The notes under the pieces were generated by a model. The model was not told where the DNA came from, ran no database searches, and saw nothing but the letters and a program-made list of their open reading frames with translations. Source: Rhodopila globiformis (GTDB taxonomy: Bacteria; Pseudomonadota; Alphaproteobacteria; Acetobacterales; Acetobacteraceae). From it: a stretch of DNA of 64,000 nt. Positions 18,175-26,309 of this stretch are shown one piece after another. The DNA is taken from assembly GCF_002937115.1 (NCBI RefSeq), contig NZ_NHRY01000272.1, positions 1 to 64,000 on the forward strand. The letters are read 5' to 3'. Within the stretch, counting starts at the first letter, position 1, and the number at the start of each line of letters is the position of its first letter. Made by a program: the position numbers and the translations under genes.

Positions 18175-19497
18175 GTGGCCGGCAAGAGGGCCCGGGTCTT
18201 GTATCGCCGCCGCAATTGCCTCTCGTCCAATGCAGCCCGCCGTCGCCGGCTGGTTCGCTGCGTGCTGGGCACCTGCCTCGCCCTGGCCGGCACCCCGGGG
18301 CGTGCCGATGAGCCGGACGTCAAAATCGGCGGCTTCCCCAGCATCGATTTCCGCAACCTGCCCTTCATCCTGATCCCGGAAGTCGGCACCGATCCCAATG
18401 CCGGAACGACCGTCGGGCTGATGCCGGTGTTCCTCAAGACCGACGAGCAACGCGAGATCCGGCAGATCATCGCGCCGGACGTGATCTACAACCCGTATTT
18501 CGGCTTCGGCGCCCGCGGGCGCATCTTCGGCTACCCGTCCGACGATACGCGCTGGTCTGTGGTGGGCGGCGCCGATCAGCGGGTGGAACGGAGCTTCGGC
18601 GCCACCTATGCCACCGGCCTGACCCGGCAGGGTGACTGGTCGTGGTCGCTGCAGGCCGTCTATGACGTCAACGGCACGGGCCGCTTCTTTGGCATCGGCA
18701 ACAGCTCCAGTCTCGCCAACGAAACGACCTATGTGAACGAGACGGGGTATCTGGCAGGACGCATCGGCTGGAACCTGAACCCCGCGTGGCAGTTCGCCTA
18801 CAGCGTGTTGCCGCGCGTGGTGAACATCGGCGCCGGTGTGATCAAGGGCGTGCCGTCAATCCAGACGGTGTTCCCGGTCCAGGGCCAGCTTGGCACAGGC
18901 TACGACTTCCTGAACATGGTGTCCGTCACCTTCGATACCCGCGATTCGCTGGATATCCCAAGCCGCGGCACCGAAGTCGTTGCCTATGCCGGGCTGGCGC
19001 CCGGGCTGCTCGGCGGATCGGCCTCCACCTCCTATACGGTGATGGGCATCGACGGGCGCAATTACTGGCACGTCGCCGATAACCTGATCGTCGCCAGCCA
19101 CGCGGCCTTCCGCTACATGCCCAGCACGCCGGACGCGCCGTTCTGGGTCCAGAGCAGCCTGGGCGGCGACCGCAGCTTCCTCGCCGGCGCGCAGCCGCTG
19201 CGCGCCTTTGGCGCCGGCCGCTTCATCGACCGCAACTTGTTCTCGGCCAGTATCGAGCTGCGCCGCAAAGTGCTGGAACTGGACCTGTTTTCCACGAACC
19301 TCAATGTCGAGCTGGCGCCGTTCGCCGAGGTCGGACGGGTGTTCCACAACATGGGCGACAACCCGTTTTCCGCGCTGCATACAGCGGTAGGGATGGGCTT
19401 CCGGGCCTACGCGCGGCCGTCGGTCGTCGGCTATGTCGACGTCGGCTACGGCAGCGAGGGGACGGCCGTGTTCTCCGGCGTCAGCTATCCGTTCTGA
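18175..19497 (+). CDS. Omp85/D15-like outer-membrane beta-barrel protein
   Basis: Predicted 440-residue outer-membrane barrel. A signal-like start (RCVLGTCLALAGTPGRA) is followed by GFPSIDFRNLPFILIPEVGTDPNAGTTVG in segments typical of the first barrel strands. The later part holds FDTRDSLDIPSRGTEV, the D-x-R-x-x-x-x-P-x-x-G signature of Omp85/TamA barrels, and GDRSFLAGAQPLRAFGAGRF. It ends in aromatic F (VSYPF), as BAM substrates do. No POTRA domains are present. The start is GTG 18,175, with no nearby ATG. Following mlaA directly, it might partner MlaA as porins do in E. coli; that is inference. Confidence 0.75.
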   Translation: MAGKRARVLYRRRNCLSSNAARRRRLVRCVLGTCLALAGTPGRADEPDVKIGGFPSIDFRNLPFILIPEVGTDPNAGTTVGLMPVFLKTDEQREIRQIIAPDVIYNPYFGFGARGRIFGYPSDDTRWSVVGGADQRVERSFGATYATGLTRQGDWSWSLQAVYDVNGTGRFFGIGNSSSLANETTYVNETGYLAGRIGWNLNPAWQFAYSVLPRVVNIGAGVIKGVPSIQTVFPVQGQLGTGYDFLNMVSVTFDTRDSLDIPSRGTEVVAYAGLAPGLLGGSASTSYTVMGIDGRNYWHVADNLIVASHAAFRYMPSTPDAPFWVQSSLGGDRSFLAGAQPLRAFGAGRFIDRNLFSASIELRRKVLELDLFSTNLNVELAPFAEVGRVFHNMGDNPFSALHTAVGMGFRAYARPSVVGYVDVGYGSEGTAVFSGVSYPF

Positions 19498-19598
19498 CCC
19501 CATTGGCTGGCAGTCCGGGGCATTCCGTGCTGGGATGGCGCCGGGATGAAACCGACAGTGCGGATCAGCAATTTTGATGGTCCGCCCAGGGGAGCACA

Positions 19599-20657
19599 AT
19601 GGCAATCGGCGCGATCGACTGCGACATCCACCCGGGCGTGCCGGACATCAAGGCCCTGCTGCCGTACATGAACGAGTTCTGGCAGGAATCCTTCGTCGCC
19701 CGCGGCCTGGACGGGTTCGACATGATGTCCTACCCGCTGAACGCGCCGATCACCTGCCGCCCGGACTGGAGGGTGGCCGGCGAACGCCCGGGCGGCAGCC
19801 TGGCGGCGATGCGCAGCCAGGTGCTGGACAGGTTCGGCATCGGAACGGCCATCTGCAATCCGCTGACCGGCGGTCAGGTCGCGCTCAGTGAAACCATGGG
19901 CGCGGCGATCTGTTCAGCTGTCAATGACTGGATCAAACAGCACTGGCTGGACCAGGAGCCGCGGCTGCGCGCCTCGATCGTCGTGCCGGCGCAGGCGCCG
20001 CTGCTGGCCGCCGAGGAGATCGATCGTTGCGCCGGCGACCACCGCTTCGTGCAGATCCTGATGCCGGTTGCGTGTGAAATGATGCTCGGCCGGTCCTACT
20101 ACTGGCCCGTCTACGAAGCGGCGGTGCGTCACAACCTGCCCATCGGCATCCATGCCGGCAGCATGTACCGATATGCGCCGACGTCGACCGGCTGGCCGTC
20201 GCACTATATGCACGACTACGTGGCGCAGTCGCAGACGTTCGAGGACCAGTTGCTGTCGCTGATCAGCAACGGCGTGTTCAACAAGTTTCCAACGCTACGG
20301 ATCGTGCTGCTGGAATCCGGCGTCTCCTGGCTGCCGGCTTTCCTGTGGCGCGCGATCAAGACCTGGCGCGGCGTGCGGGCCGAGGTGCCGTGGGTCAACC
20401 GTTCCCCGGCCGAGATCATCCGCGCGAACGTCCGCCTGACCATCCAGCCATTCGACGCGCCCGACGGCGCGACGGTGCAGCGCCTCGTCGAGCAGATCGA
20501 CGCCGACGACATGCTGCTGTTCGCCTCCGACTATCCGCACTGGCAGTTCGAGGGCGACGCGATCATGCCGCCCGGGCTGCCGGACGACCTGCAGCGGCGG
20601 ATCCGCATCGACAACCCGCTGCAAACCTATCCCCGTCTGAAGGAGACCGTGCCATGA
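19599..20657 (+). CDS. Amidohydrolase family protein (first of pair)
   Basis: Metal-dependent hydrolase/decarboxylase of the amidohydrolase_2 family, 352 residues. It begins with AIGAIDCDIHPG, the D-x-H metal-binding start of the family, has LPIGIHAGSMYR in the middle (metal His) and LLFASDYPHWQFEG near the end (metal Asp). Such proteins act on aromatic or heterocyclic acids and related compounds; the substrate is not deducible. The stop overlaps the start of a paralogous gene (ATGA), so both are probably made together and may form a heteromer or act in sequence. Confidence 0.87.
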   Translation: MAIGAIDCDIHPGVPDIKALLPYMNEFWQESFVARGLDGFDMMSYPLNAPITCRPDWRVAGERPGGSLAAMRSQVLDRFGIGTAICNPLTGGQVALSETMGAAICSAVNDWIKQHWLDQEPRLRASIVVPAQAPLLAAEEIDRCAGDHRFVQILMPVACEMMLGRSYYWPVYEAAVRHNLPIGIHAGSMYRYAPTSTGWPSHYMHDYVAQSQTFEDQLLSLISNGVFNKFPTLRIVLLESGVSWLPAFLWRAIKTWRGVRAEVPWVNRSPAEIIRANVRLTIQPFDAPDGATVQRLVEQIDADDMLLFASDYPHWQFEGDAIMPPGLPDDLQRRIRIDNPLQTYPRLKETVP

Positions 20658-21718
20658 ACGCTCCCGTCGAGGCCCCGGCCCGCGCGGCCGGCAGCACGCT
20701 GGGCATCATCGATTGCGACATTCACCCGTATCCGAAACCCGGCGCCTTCAACCAGTACCTGTCCGAGCGCTGGCGCAGGCACCTGGCCGAGTACGGCAAG
20801 TTCAACTGCGGGCCGTACGCCGATCGCGGCACCTATCCGCGGTTCCAGCCGAACCTGTCGCGGCGGGATTCGTGGCCGCCGGGCGGCGGGCTGCCGGGGT
20901 CGGATATCGGCTTCCTGCGCGAACAACTGCTCGACCGCTACAACATCGCCTATGGCGTCCTGGAGCCGCTGCTGGGCGCCAACACCTCCCGCAACCTGGA
21001 TGAGGCCGCGGCGCTGTGTGGCGCGATGAACGACTGGCAGGCGCACGACTTCGTCGATCCGGAGCCGCGGCTGCGCGCCTCGATCCTGGTGCCGCAGGAC
21101 GATCCGGCCGCCTCGGTCAAGGAGATTGAGAAGCGCGCCGGCGACTGGCGGTTCGCGCAGATTCAGCTTGGCTCGAAGACGACCGAGCCGGTCGGTCGGC
21201 GGCGCTACTGGCCGATTTTCGCCGCGGCGCAGGCGAACAACCTGTCGATCGGGCTGCATGTCGGCGGCACGCTGAGCAGCGCGCCATCCGCCGGCGGCTG
21301 GCCGCAGTTCTACATCGAGGATCACCACGTGCTGGTGCACTCGATGCAGAACCAGGCCGCCAGCCTGATTCTGAAGGTGGTGATGATCGAGGGCGGCTTC
21401 GGCTGGGCGCCGCAGCTTGCCTGGCGGCTGGACGCGCACTGGGCGAAGATGCGCGACGAGGCGCCGCTGCAGCGCAAGCCGTCGGAATACATGCGGACCA
21501 ACCTGTGGTTCGCCACCCAGCCGGTGGAGGAGCCCGAGCATCCCGACGACCTGCGCCAGGTGTTCGAGTGGATCGGCTGGGACCGGATGGTCTTCTCCAG
21601 CGACTATCCGCACTGGGATTTCGACGATGCGCACACAGCGTTCCGGTTCCAGATGACCGAGCCGGAGAAGCGCCGGCTGTTCCGGGACAATGCGCTGGGT
21701 GTGTATACGTTCCGCTGA
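20654..21718 (+). CDS. Amidohydrolase family protein (second of pair)
   Basis: Paralogue of the upstream gene, 354 residues, with the same framework: GIIDCDIHPYPKPG at the start, LSIGLHVGGTLSS in the middle, VVMIEGGFGWAPQLAWRLD, and MVFSSDYPHWDFDD at the end. Tandem amidohydrolase_2 pairs with these DCDIHP starts occur in catabolic clusters of Acetobacteraceae and Bradyrhizobiaceae; no transporter or regulator of such a cluster is adjacent here. ATG 20,654 overlaps the preceding TGA, which fixes the start. Confidence 0.87.
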   Translation: MNAPVEAPARAAGSTLGIIDCDIHPYPKPGAFNQYLSERWRRHLAEYGKFNCGPYADRGTYPRFQPNLSRRDSWPPGGGLPGSDIGFLREQLLDRYNIAYGVLEPLLGANTSRNLDEAAALCGAMNDWQAHDFVDPEPRLRASILVPQDDPAASVKEIEKRAGDWRFAQIQLGSKTTEPVGRRRYWPIFAAAQANNLSIGLHVGGTLSSAPSAGGWPQFYIEDHHVLVHSMQNQAASLILKVVMIEGGFGWAPQLAWRLDAHWAKMRDEAPLQRKPSEYMRTNLWFATQPVEEPEHPDDLRQVFEWIGWDRMVFSSDYPHWDFDDAHTAFRFQMTEPEKRRLFRDNALGVYTFR

Positions 21719-21799
21719 CGCCGGGCCATGACGTGACAGGAATGACAGCGGCACACGTGGGATGATCCTGATGCCTGTCAGGCGCCACGGAACAGCGGC

Positions 21800-21814
21800 T
21801 GAGACGCATTCTCA
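21800..21814. promoter_or_regulatory. Fur-like box upstream of mbfA
   Basis: TGAGACGCATTCTCA is a near-perfect inverted repeat (TGAGA-N5-TCTCA) and matches the 7-1-7 Fur consensus TGAGAATnATTCTCA at all but two positions. It lies 51 bases before the mbfA start, in the promoter zone. mbfA is iron-regulated through Irr or Fur in other alphaproteobacteria. Which of these regulators binds here cannot be told from the site. Confidence 0.65.
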
Positions 21815-21865
21815 TCATTACGCTTCCTACTTGACGCCGCCGCCCCATCCGCCAAATACGCTCCC

Positions 21866-22822
21866 ATGCGTAATTTCTCCGACCTCACCGAACGTGAAAT
21901 CCTGGCGCTGGCCATCGCCAACGAGGAAGAGGACGGCCGTATCTACCTGGACATCGCCGAAGGCCTGCGCGCCGAATACCCCGGCAGCGCCAAGATGTTC
22001 ACCGAAATGGCCGCCGAGGAAGGCGGCCACCGCCGCCGCCTGCTGGAGGTGTACCGCAGCAAGTTCGGCGAGCACATCCCGCTGATCCGCCGCCAGGACA
22101 TCCGCGGCTTCATCCACCACAAGCCGGTCTGGCAGATGCTGCCGCTGAACCTCGACTCCGTGCGCCGCCTGGCCGAGGACATGGAGACCGAGACCCAGAC
22201 CTTCTACCGCCGCGCCGCCGCCCGCAGCGAGGACGTCACCATCCGCAAGTTGCTCGGCGACCTCGCGGACGCCGAGGTGCAGCACGAACAGCGCGCCGAC
22301 GAACTGCGTGAAGAAAATCTTCCCGCCGACGTGCGCCGGGCCGAGGACGCACACGCCCACCAGTCCTTCGTCCTGCGGGTAATCCAGCCGGGCCTGGCCG
22401 GGCTGATGGATGGCTCGGTCTCCACCCTGGCGCCGGTGTTCGCCGCCGCGTTCGCCTCCAACAACACCTGGCAGACGTTCCTGGTGGGCCTCGCCGCCTC
22501 GGTCGGCGCCGGGATTTCCATGGGGTTTGCCGAGGCGCTGTCGGACAACGGCAGCCTGACCGGCCGCGGCGCGCCGCTGATCCGCGGCGGCATCTGCGGC
22601 CTGATGACCACGGCCGGCGGCATCGGCCATACCCTGCCATTCCTGATCCCGAATTTCTGGACCGCCATGGCCGTCGCCATCGGCGTGGTGGTGGTGGAAC
22701 TGGCGGTGATTTCCTGGATACGCTGGAAGTACATGGACACCCCGCCGTTGTCCGCGACCTTGCAGGTGGCGTTCGGCGGGGCGCTGGTGTTTGGCGTCGG
22801 GATCCTGATTGGCAGCGGGTGA
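21866..22822 (+). CDS. mbfA: Membrane-bound ferritin MbfA
   Basis: Iron exporter/detoxifier made of an N-terminal ferritin-like (erythrin-vacuolar iron transport) domain and a C-terminal VIT1/CCC1-like membrane domain, 318 residues. The ferritin half has di-iron ligands in the pattern ANEEEDGRIYLDIA, MAAEEGGHRRRL, METETQTFYRRA and DAEVQHEQRADEL. The membrane half begins VIQPGLAGLMDGSVSTLAPVFA and has about four to five hydrophobic segments. In Agrobacterium and Bradyrhizobium this protein exports iron and protects against peroxide. A Fur-like box lies in its promoter region; it is monocistronic. Confidence 0.93.
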   Translation: MRNFSDLTEREILALAIANEEEDGRIYLDIAEGLRAEYPGSAKMFTEMAAEEGGHRRRLLEVYRSKFGEHIPLIRRQDIRGFIHHKPVWQMLPLNLDSVRRLAEDMETETQTFYRRAAARSEDVTIRKLLGDLADAEVQHEQRADELREENLPADVRRAEDAHAHQSFVLRVIQPGLAGLMDGSVSTLAPVFAAAFASNNTWQTFLVGLAASVGAGISMGFAEALSDNGSLTGRGAPLIRGGICGLMTTAGGIGHTLPFLIPNFWTAMAVAIGVVVVELAVISWIRWKYMDTPPLSATLQVAFGGALVFGVGILIGSG

Positions 22823-22829
22823 CCGCTGC

Positions 22830-23423
22830 CTATTGCCGCGTGCGCGGCCCTTTGACCAGGGCTGCCGCGGCCTCCGCGCCGCGGTGGGCGAGCAGCGACA
22901 ACGTCGTCTGCTCGGCCGATACGGCGGGTGGCTTCCCGGGTTCCGGCGTGGGCTCCGGCGCTTTCTGTTGCAGCGCGGCCAGCTTGGTGTTGGCGTAGAG
23001 CAGCTTCTCCTGCGCGCGGGCGATGGCTTTCCGGAACGCGGTGTTGTCCCACTGCGTGTTCGCCGCGGACAGGGTGTGCGGCGCCCGCTCCCGCTCCCGC
23101 CGCCTTGCTTCCAGCGCCCTGGTGGACTTGTCCGACAGCGCGTTCATGGACAGCGCGCTGTCCTGCAGGTCCAGCATGACGTCCAGGTCCTGCGTCCGCA
23201 CCGTCGCCGAGGCGCCCAGGCAGGCCAGCGCGGCGAAGTCATAGGCGACGATCTGCGCCGCAAGCTGCAATTCCTTTGGCGTCATCGGCGCATATTCGTC
23301 CAGCAGCGCGGCGGCCTCGCGCACGGCAACGGCGGCATCGTCCGTCCCGGTCATGAAGAATGGCGCCAGGGCGGCGGCGGCCTGTTCACGCAATGCGGGC
23401 GAAGGGGCGGGAATCGGGCTCAT
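22830..23423 (-). CDS. Hypothetical protein, helical
   Basis: Not recognised. It is 197 residues, Ala-rich and mostly helical, with no signal peptide or membrane segment. The central region (PMTPKELQLAAQIVAYDFAA, MLDLQDSALSMNALSDKST) looks like a conserved helical core, followed by a likely coiled coil (FRKAIARAQEKLLYANTKLA) and a Pro-rich linker (EPTPEPGKPP). GGAG precedes the ATG at a good distance, and codon use is like that of the neighbours, which supports a real gene. It converges on mbfA with only seven bases between the stops. Confidence 0.7.
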   Translation of the reverse strand: MSPIPAPSPALREQAAAALAPFFMTGTDDAAVAVREAAALLDEYAPMTPKELQLAAQIVAYDFAALACLGASATVRTQDLDVMLDLQDSALSMNALSDKSTRALEARRRERERAPHTLSAANTQWDNTAFRKAIARAQEKLLYANTKLAALQQKAPEPTPEPGKPPAVSAEQTTLSLLAHRGAEAAAALVKGPRTRQ

Positions 23424-23897
23424 GGTGTCTCCGCGGGCAAGGGGATGTTCTAAGTTTGTTCGACAATTTCTACGTCAGGTTGTAAACAAACACAAGGAAA
23501 AAATGCTTGCCAGCTCGCCGGGTGCAAACCGGCGCGCAAACCGGCCGGGCGCGGCGCCGGGCGGCGGCCCTGACGCGGGCGGGACAAACATCCGCCATGT
23601 CACCAGAATTTGAACCGGGTGCCGCCGTGTCTTCCTGCAGCGAACCGGATCGGTGATCGGTCCGCTACCGTGTTTCCGGCCATTGTTCCCGAGAAATTCG
23701 CCACGTCCAACAACGGCACTCACAATCATGGCGATGTCAGATACCTGTTCCCACGCACCGCCCCGGACGACCCCCATATGGTCGATGACCTGCATACGGC
23801 CGCCTGCGCCGGCAGCCTGGTTGCCGATGCCGGCGATAGGCAGTTCACCAGGAACCAAGTACAAGGTTGACCGGTACAATAAATCAGGGAGAGCCAG
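23424..23897. other. Intergenic region before the RidA gene
   Basis: 474 bases between divergent genes. The only structure noted is a doubled GCAAACCGGC near 23,525-23,545. A plausible SD (GGGAGAG) lies just before the RidA start. No RNA gene or known repeat family is seen. Confidence 0.4.
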
Positions 23898-24287
23898 ATG
23901 ACGGCCCAGGTCACCCGCAGCAATCCGCCGGCCGTACGCGAGCCCACCGGCTATACACATGCCATCCAGATTACCGGCGACGCCCGCCGCCTGATCATCT
24001 CCGGCCAGGTCGGCATGGCCCCGGACGGCACCGTGCCCACCAACGGCGAGGGCCAGATCGCTCAGGCCTTTGCCAACCTGCGCGCCGTGCTGACCGCCAA
24101 CGGCATGGGCGTCGAGAACATCGTCAAGACCACCACGTTCCTGACCGACCGCGGCCTGCTGGACGTGTTCCGCGCCGCCCGCAAGGCGGTGTTCGCCGAG
24201 CATGTCCCGGCCTCGACCCTGCTGTTCGTCGCCGGGCTGGCCGATCCGCGCTGGATGGTGGAAATCGAGGCCGAGGCGGTGGAGTGA
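23898..24287 (+). CDS. RidA/YjgF family protein, non-canonical
   Basis: Protein of 129 residues with the YjgF/RidA fold: IQITGDARRLIISGQVGMAP (first strands), QAFANLRAVLTANGM, ENIVKTTTFLTD and the final VEIEAEAV strand. True RidA deaminases carry an Arg in a PARSxVxV segment that binds the 2-iminoacid; here the equivalent is VPASTLLFVAG, without that Arg. It may therefore belong to one of the other Rid subfamilies with a different or unknown activity. Its stop lies one base before the ATG of an acyl-CoA synthetase, implying an operon. Confidence 0.85.
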   Translation: MTAQVTRSNPPAVREPTGYTHAIQITGDARRLIISGQVGMAPDGTVPTNGEGQIAQAFANLRAVLTANGMGVENIVKTTTFLTDRGLLDVFRAARKAVFAEHVPASTLLFVAGLADPRWMVEIEAEAVE

Positions 24288-24288
24288 G

Positions 24289-25800
24289 ATGGATCCGACC
24301 GCTCGGGACCTGATCCACCGCAACACCGTCGGCGATGCCGTCCGGCGGATGGCGCGGCTGTTCCGCGACCGCTCGGCGCTGGTGTTCAATGAGCGTGACT
24401 GGTCGTTCGCCGCGCTGGACCGCGCCGCCGACAGGGTGGCGCGGCATTTCGCCGGCATGGGGCTGCGGCCGGGCGACCGCATCGCCGCCTACGGGCGGAA
24501 CTCGGACGGGTTCTTCATCACCTGGCTGGCCTGCGTGCGCGGCGGCTTCGTGCACGTGCCGGTGAATTATGCGCTGACCGGCGAGGAACTGTCCTACATC
24601 GTCCGCCAGTCCGGCGCCCGCCTGGTGGTGGCCGGCGCAGCGCTGGCGGGCAACCTGGCGGGGATCGACGCGGCCTCGTTCATCATGGAGGATATCGTCC
24701 CGATCGCGCTGAACCCCGACGCGCCGGTGGGGCTGGAGCCCGACCTGGATGACAACAGCCTGGGGCAGATCGTCTATACATCCGGCACCACGGCGGCGCC
24801 GAAGGGTGCGATGATGACGCACAAGGCGATGATGTCGCAGTACTACTCCGTCATCCATGGAATGGACTTCGCTGAAGCCGACCGCGCCCTGGCCGCCCTG
24901 CCGCTGTACCACACCGCGCAGACCCACGCCTTCACCATGCCGCAGCTCATGGTCGGCACGCGCACCGTCCTGATCGAGGCGCCGGTGCCGGAGCTTGTGC
25001 TGCGGCTGATCGAGCAGGAGCGGATTACCTCGTTCTTCGCCCCGCCCACGGTCTGGATCAGCCTGCTGCGGCATCCGGATTTCGCCGCCCGCGACCTGTC
25101 GTCGCTGGAGAAGGTGTACTACGGCGCCTCCATCATGCCGGTGCCGGTGTTGCAGGAATTGCGGCAACGGCTGCCGCGGATCCGTCCCTACAACTGCTAT
25201 GGCCAGACCGAGATCGCGCCGCTGGCCACGATGCTGCGCCCGGAGGAGCACGACGCCCGCCCGGCCTCCTGCGGGCGGCCGTGCCTGAACGTGGAAACCC
25301 GCGTGGTGGACACAGACATGAACGACGTGCCGCCCGGCACGCACGGCGAGATCGTGCACCGCTCGCCGCATCTGCTGGTCGGCTACTGGGACAAGCCGGC
25401 GGAAACCGCCGAGGCCTTCGCCGGCGGCTGGTTTCATTCCGGCGACGTCGGCTATTTCGACGAGGAAGGCTATCTCTACATCGTCGACCGCATCCGCGAC
25501 GTGATCAACACCGGCGGCGTGCTGGTGGCGAGCCGGGAAGTGGAGGAGGTCCTGTTCACCCATCCCGCCGTCTCGGAAGTCGCGGTGGTCGGCCTGCCCG
25601 ACGACAAGTGGATCGAGGCGGTGACAGCGTTCGTGGTGCTGCGGCCGGAGCATACGGTGGACGAGGCAACGCTGGTGGCGCACGCGCGGGCGCATCTCGC
25701 GCCCTACAAGTTGCCGAAGAAGGTGGTGTTCGTGGACAATTTGCCGCGCAACACGGCGGGGAAACTGCTGAAGCGGGAGTTGCGGAAGCAGTATACCTGA
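24289..25800 (+). CDS. AMP-forming acyl-CoA synthetase
   Basis: ANL-superfamily ligase of 503 residues that activates a carboxylic acid as acyl-AMP and then acyl-CoA. P-loop-like A3 motif YTSGTTAAPKGAMM, A5 motif NCYGQTE, A7/A8 motifs WFHSGDVGYFDEEGY and VDRIRDVINTGG, and A10 with the catalytic Lys in NTAGKLLKREL are all present. The substrate is unknown; size and motifs fit medium/long-chain fatty acyl or aryl acid ligases. ATG 24,289 follows the RidA stop by one base; the frame is open further upstream inside that gene. Confidence 0.9.
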   Translation: MDPTARDLIHRNTVGDAVRRMARLFRDRSALVFNERDWSFAALDRAADRVARHFAGMGLRPGDRIAAYGRNSDGFFITWLACVRGGFVHVPVNYALTGEELSYIVRQSGARLVVAGAALAGNLAGIDAASFIMEDIVPIALNPDAPVGLEPDLDDNSLGQIVYTSGTTAAPKGAMMTHKAMMSQYYSVIHGMDFAEADRALAALPLYHTAQTHAFTMPQLMVGTRTVLIEAPVPELVLRLIEQERITSFFAPPTVWISLLRHPDFAARDLSSLEKVYYGASIMPVPVLQELRQRLPRIRPYNCYGQTEIAPLATMLRPEEHDARPASCGRPCLNVETRVVDTDMNDVPPGTHGEIVHRSPHLLVGYWDKPAETAEAFAGGWFHSGDVGYFDEEGYLYIVDRIRDVINTGGVLVASREVEEVLFTHPAVSEVAVVGLPDDKWIEAVTAFVVLRPEHTVDEATLVAHARAHLAPYKLPKKVVFVDNLPRNTAGKLLKRELRKQYT

Positions 25801-26309
25801 ATTCGCCGTCACGTGCTGTCGCTGGCGGGCAGGACGAATCGATAGCGAAGTACCCCGAGTTCCGGCGGTTCCGTAGGCACCGCCGGCAATCAAGCCGCCA
25901 CGGAGTCGCACTGAGCCCAGAACTGGCTGAGGAACAACTCGTTACTCCAGGTTTTGATCGGGCCGGCGGATACCCCTGAATGGCATCCGTCTGGAGCGGC
26001 TGTTTTCTCTGGACGTCCGGAGCGTTTCCACTTCACGGGCTCCGGTCAGGTCGATGCCGCCCCGAGTGCCTGCTTACAAAGTTGCGAGCGGATAGCGCAT
26101 TTTCTCCCAACTTCGCGGACGCAGAAACCACTGCCTCGCTGTCGCCGCTGGAACCATCATTGACGGCGATGAATTACGCAGGCGGTAGCTGCCGGTCCAA
26201 TCCGCTGCCGAGCGTGCGGACAACAACACGTATGCCATTACACCTAGCGACGATCACCGAGACGAATACGCCAAGCTGCGTAACGCCGGGATCCACGCCG
26301 GGGGGAACG
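25801..26309. other. Gene-poor patch with possible gene remnant
   Basis: 509 bases without a convincing gene; composition looks less GC-biased than the neighbours. A coding-looking stretch on the plus strand (about 26,190-26,362, reading NNTYAITPSDDHRDEYAKL and ending SAMVH) lacks a start and has a stop just upstream. It may be the tail of a decayed gene. It runs into the convergent methyltransferase gene. Confidence 0.35.
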
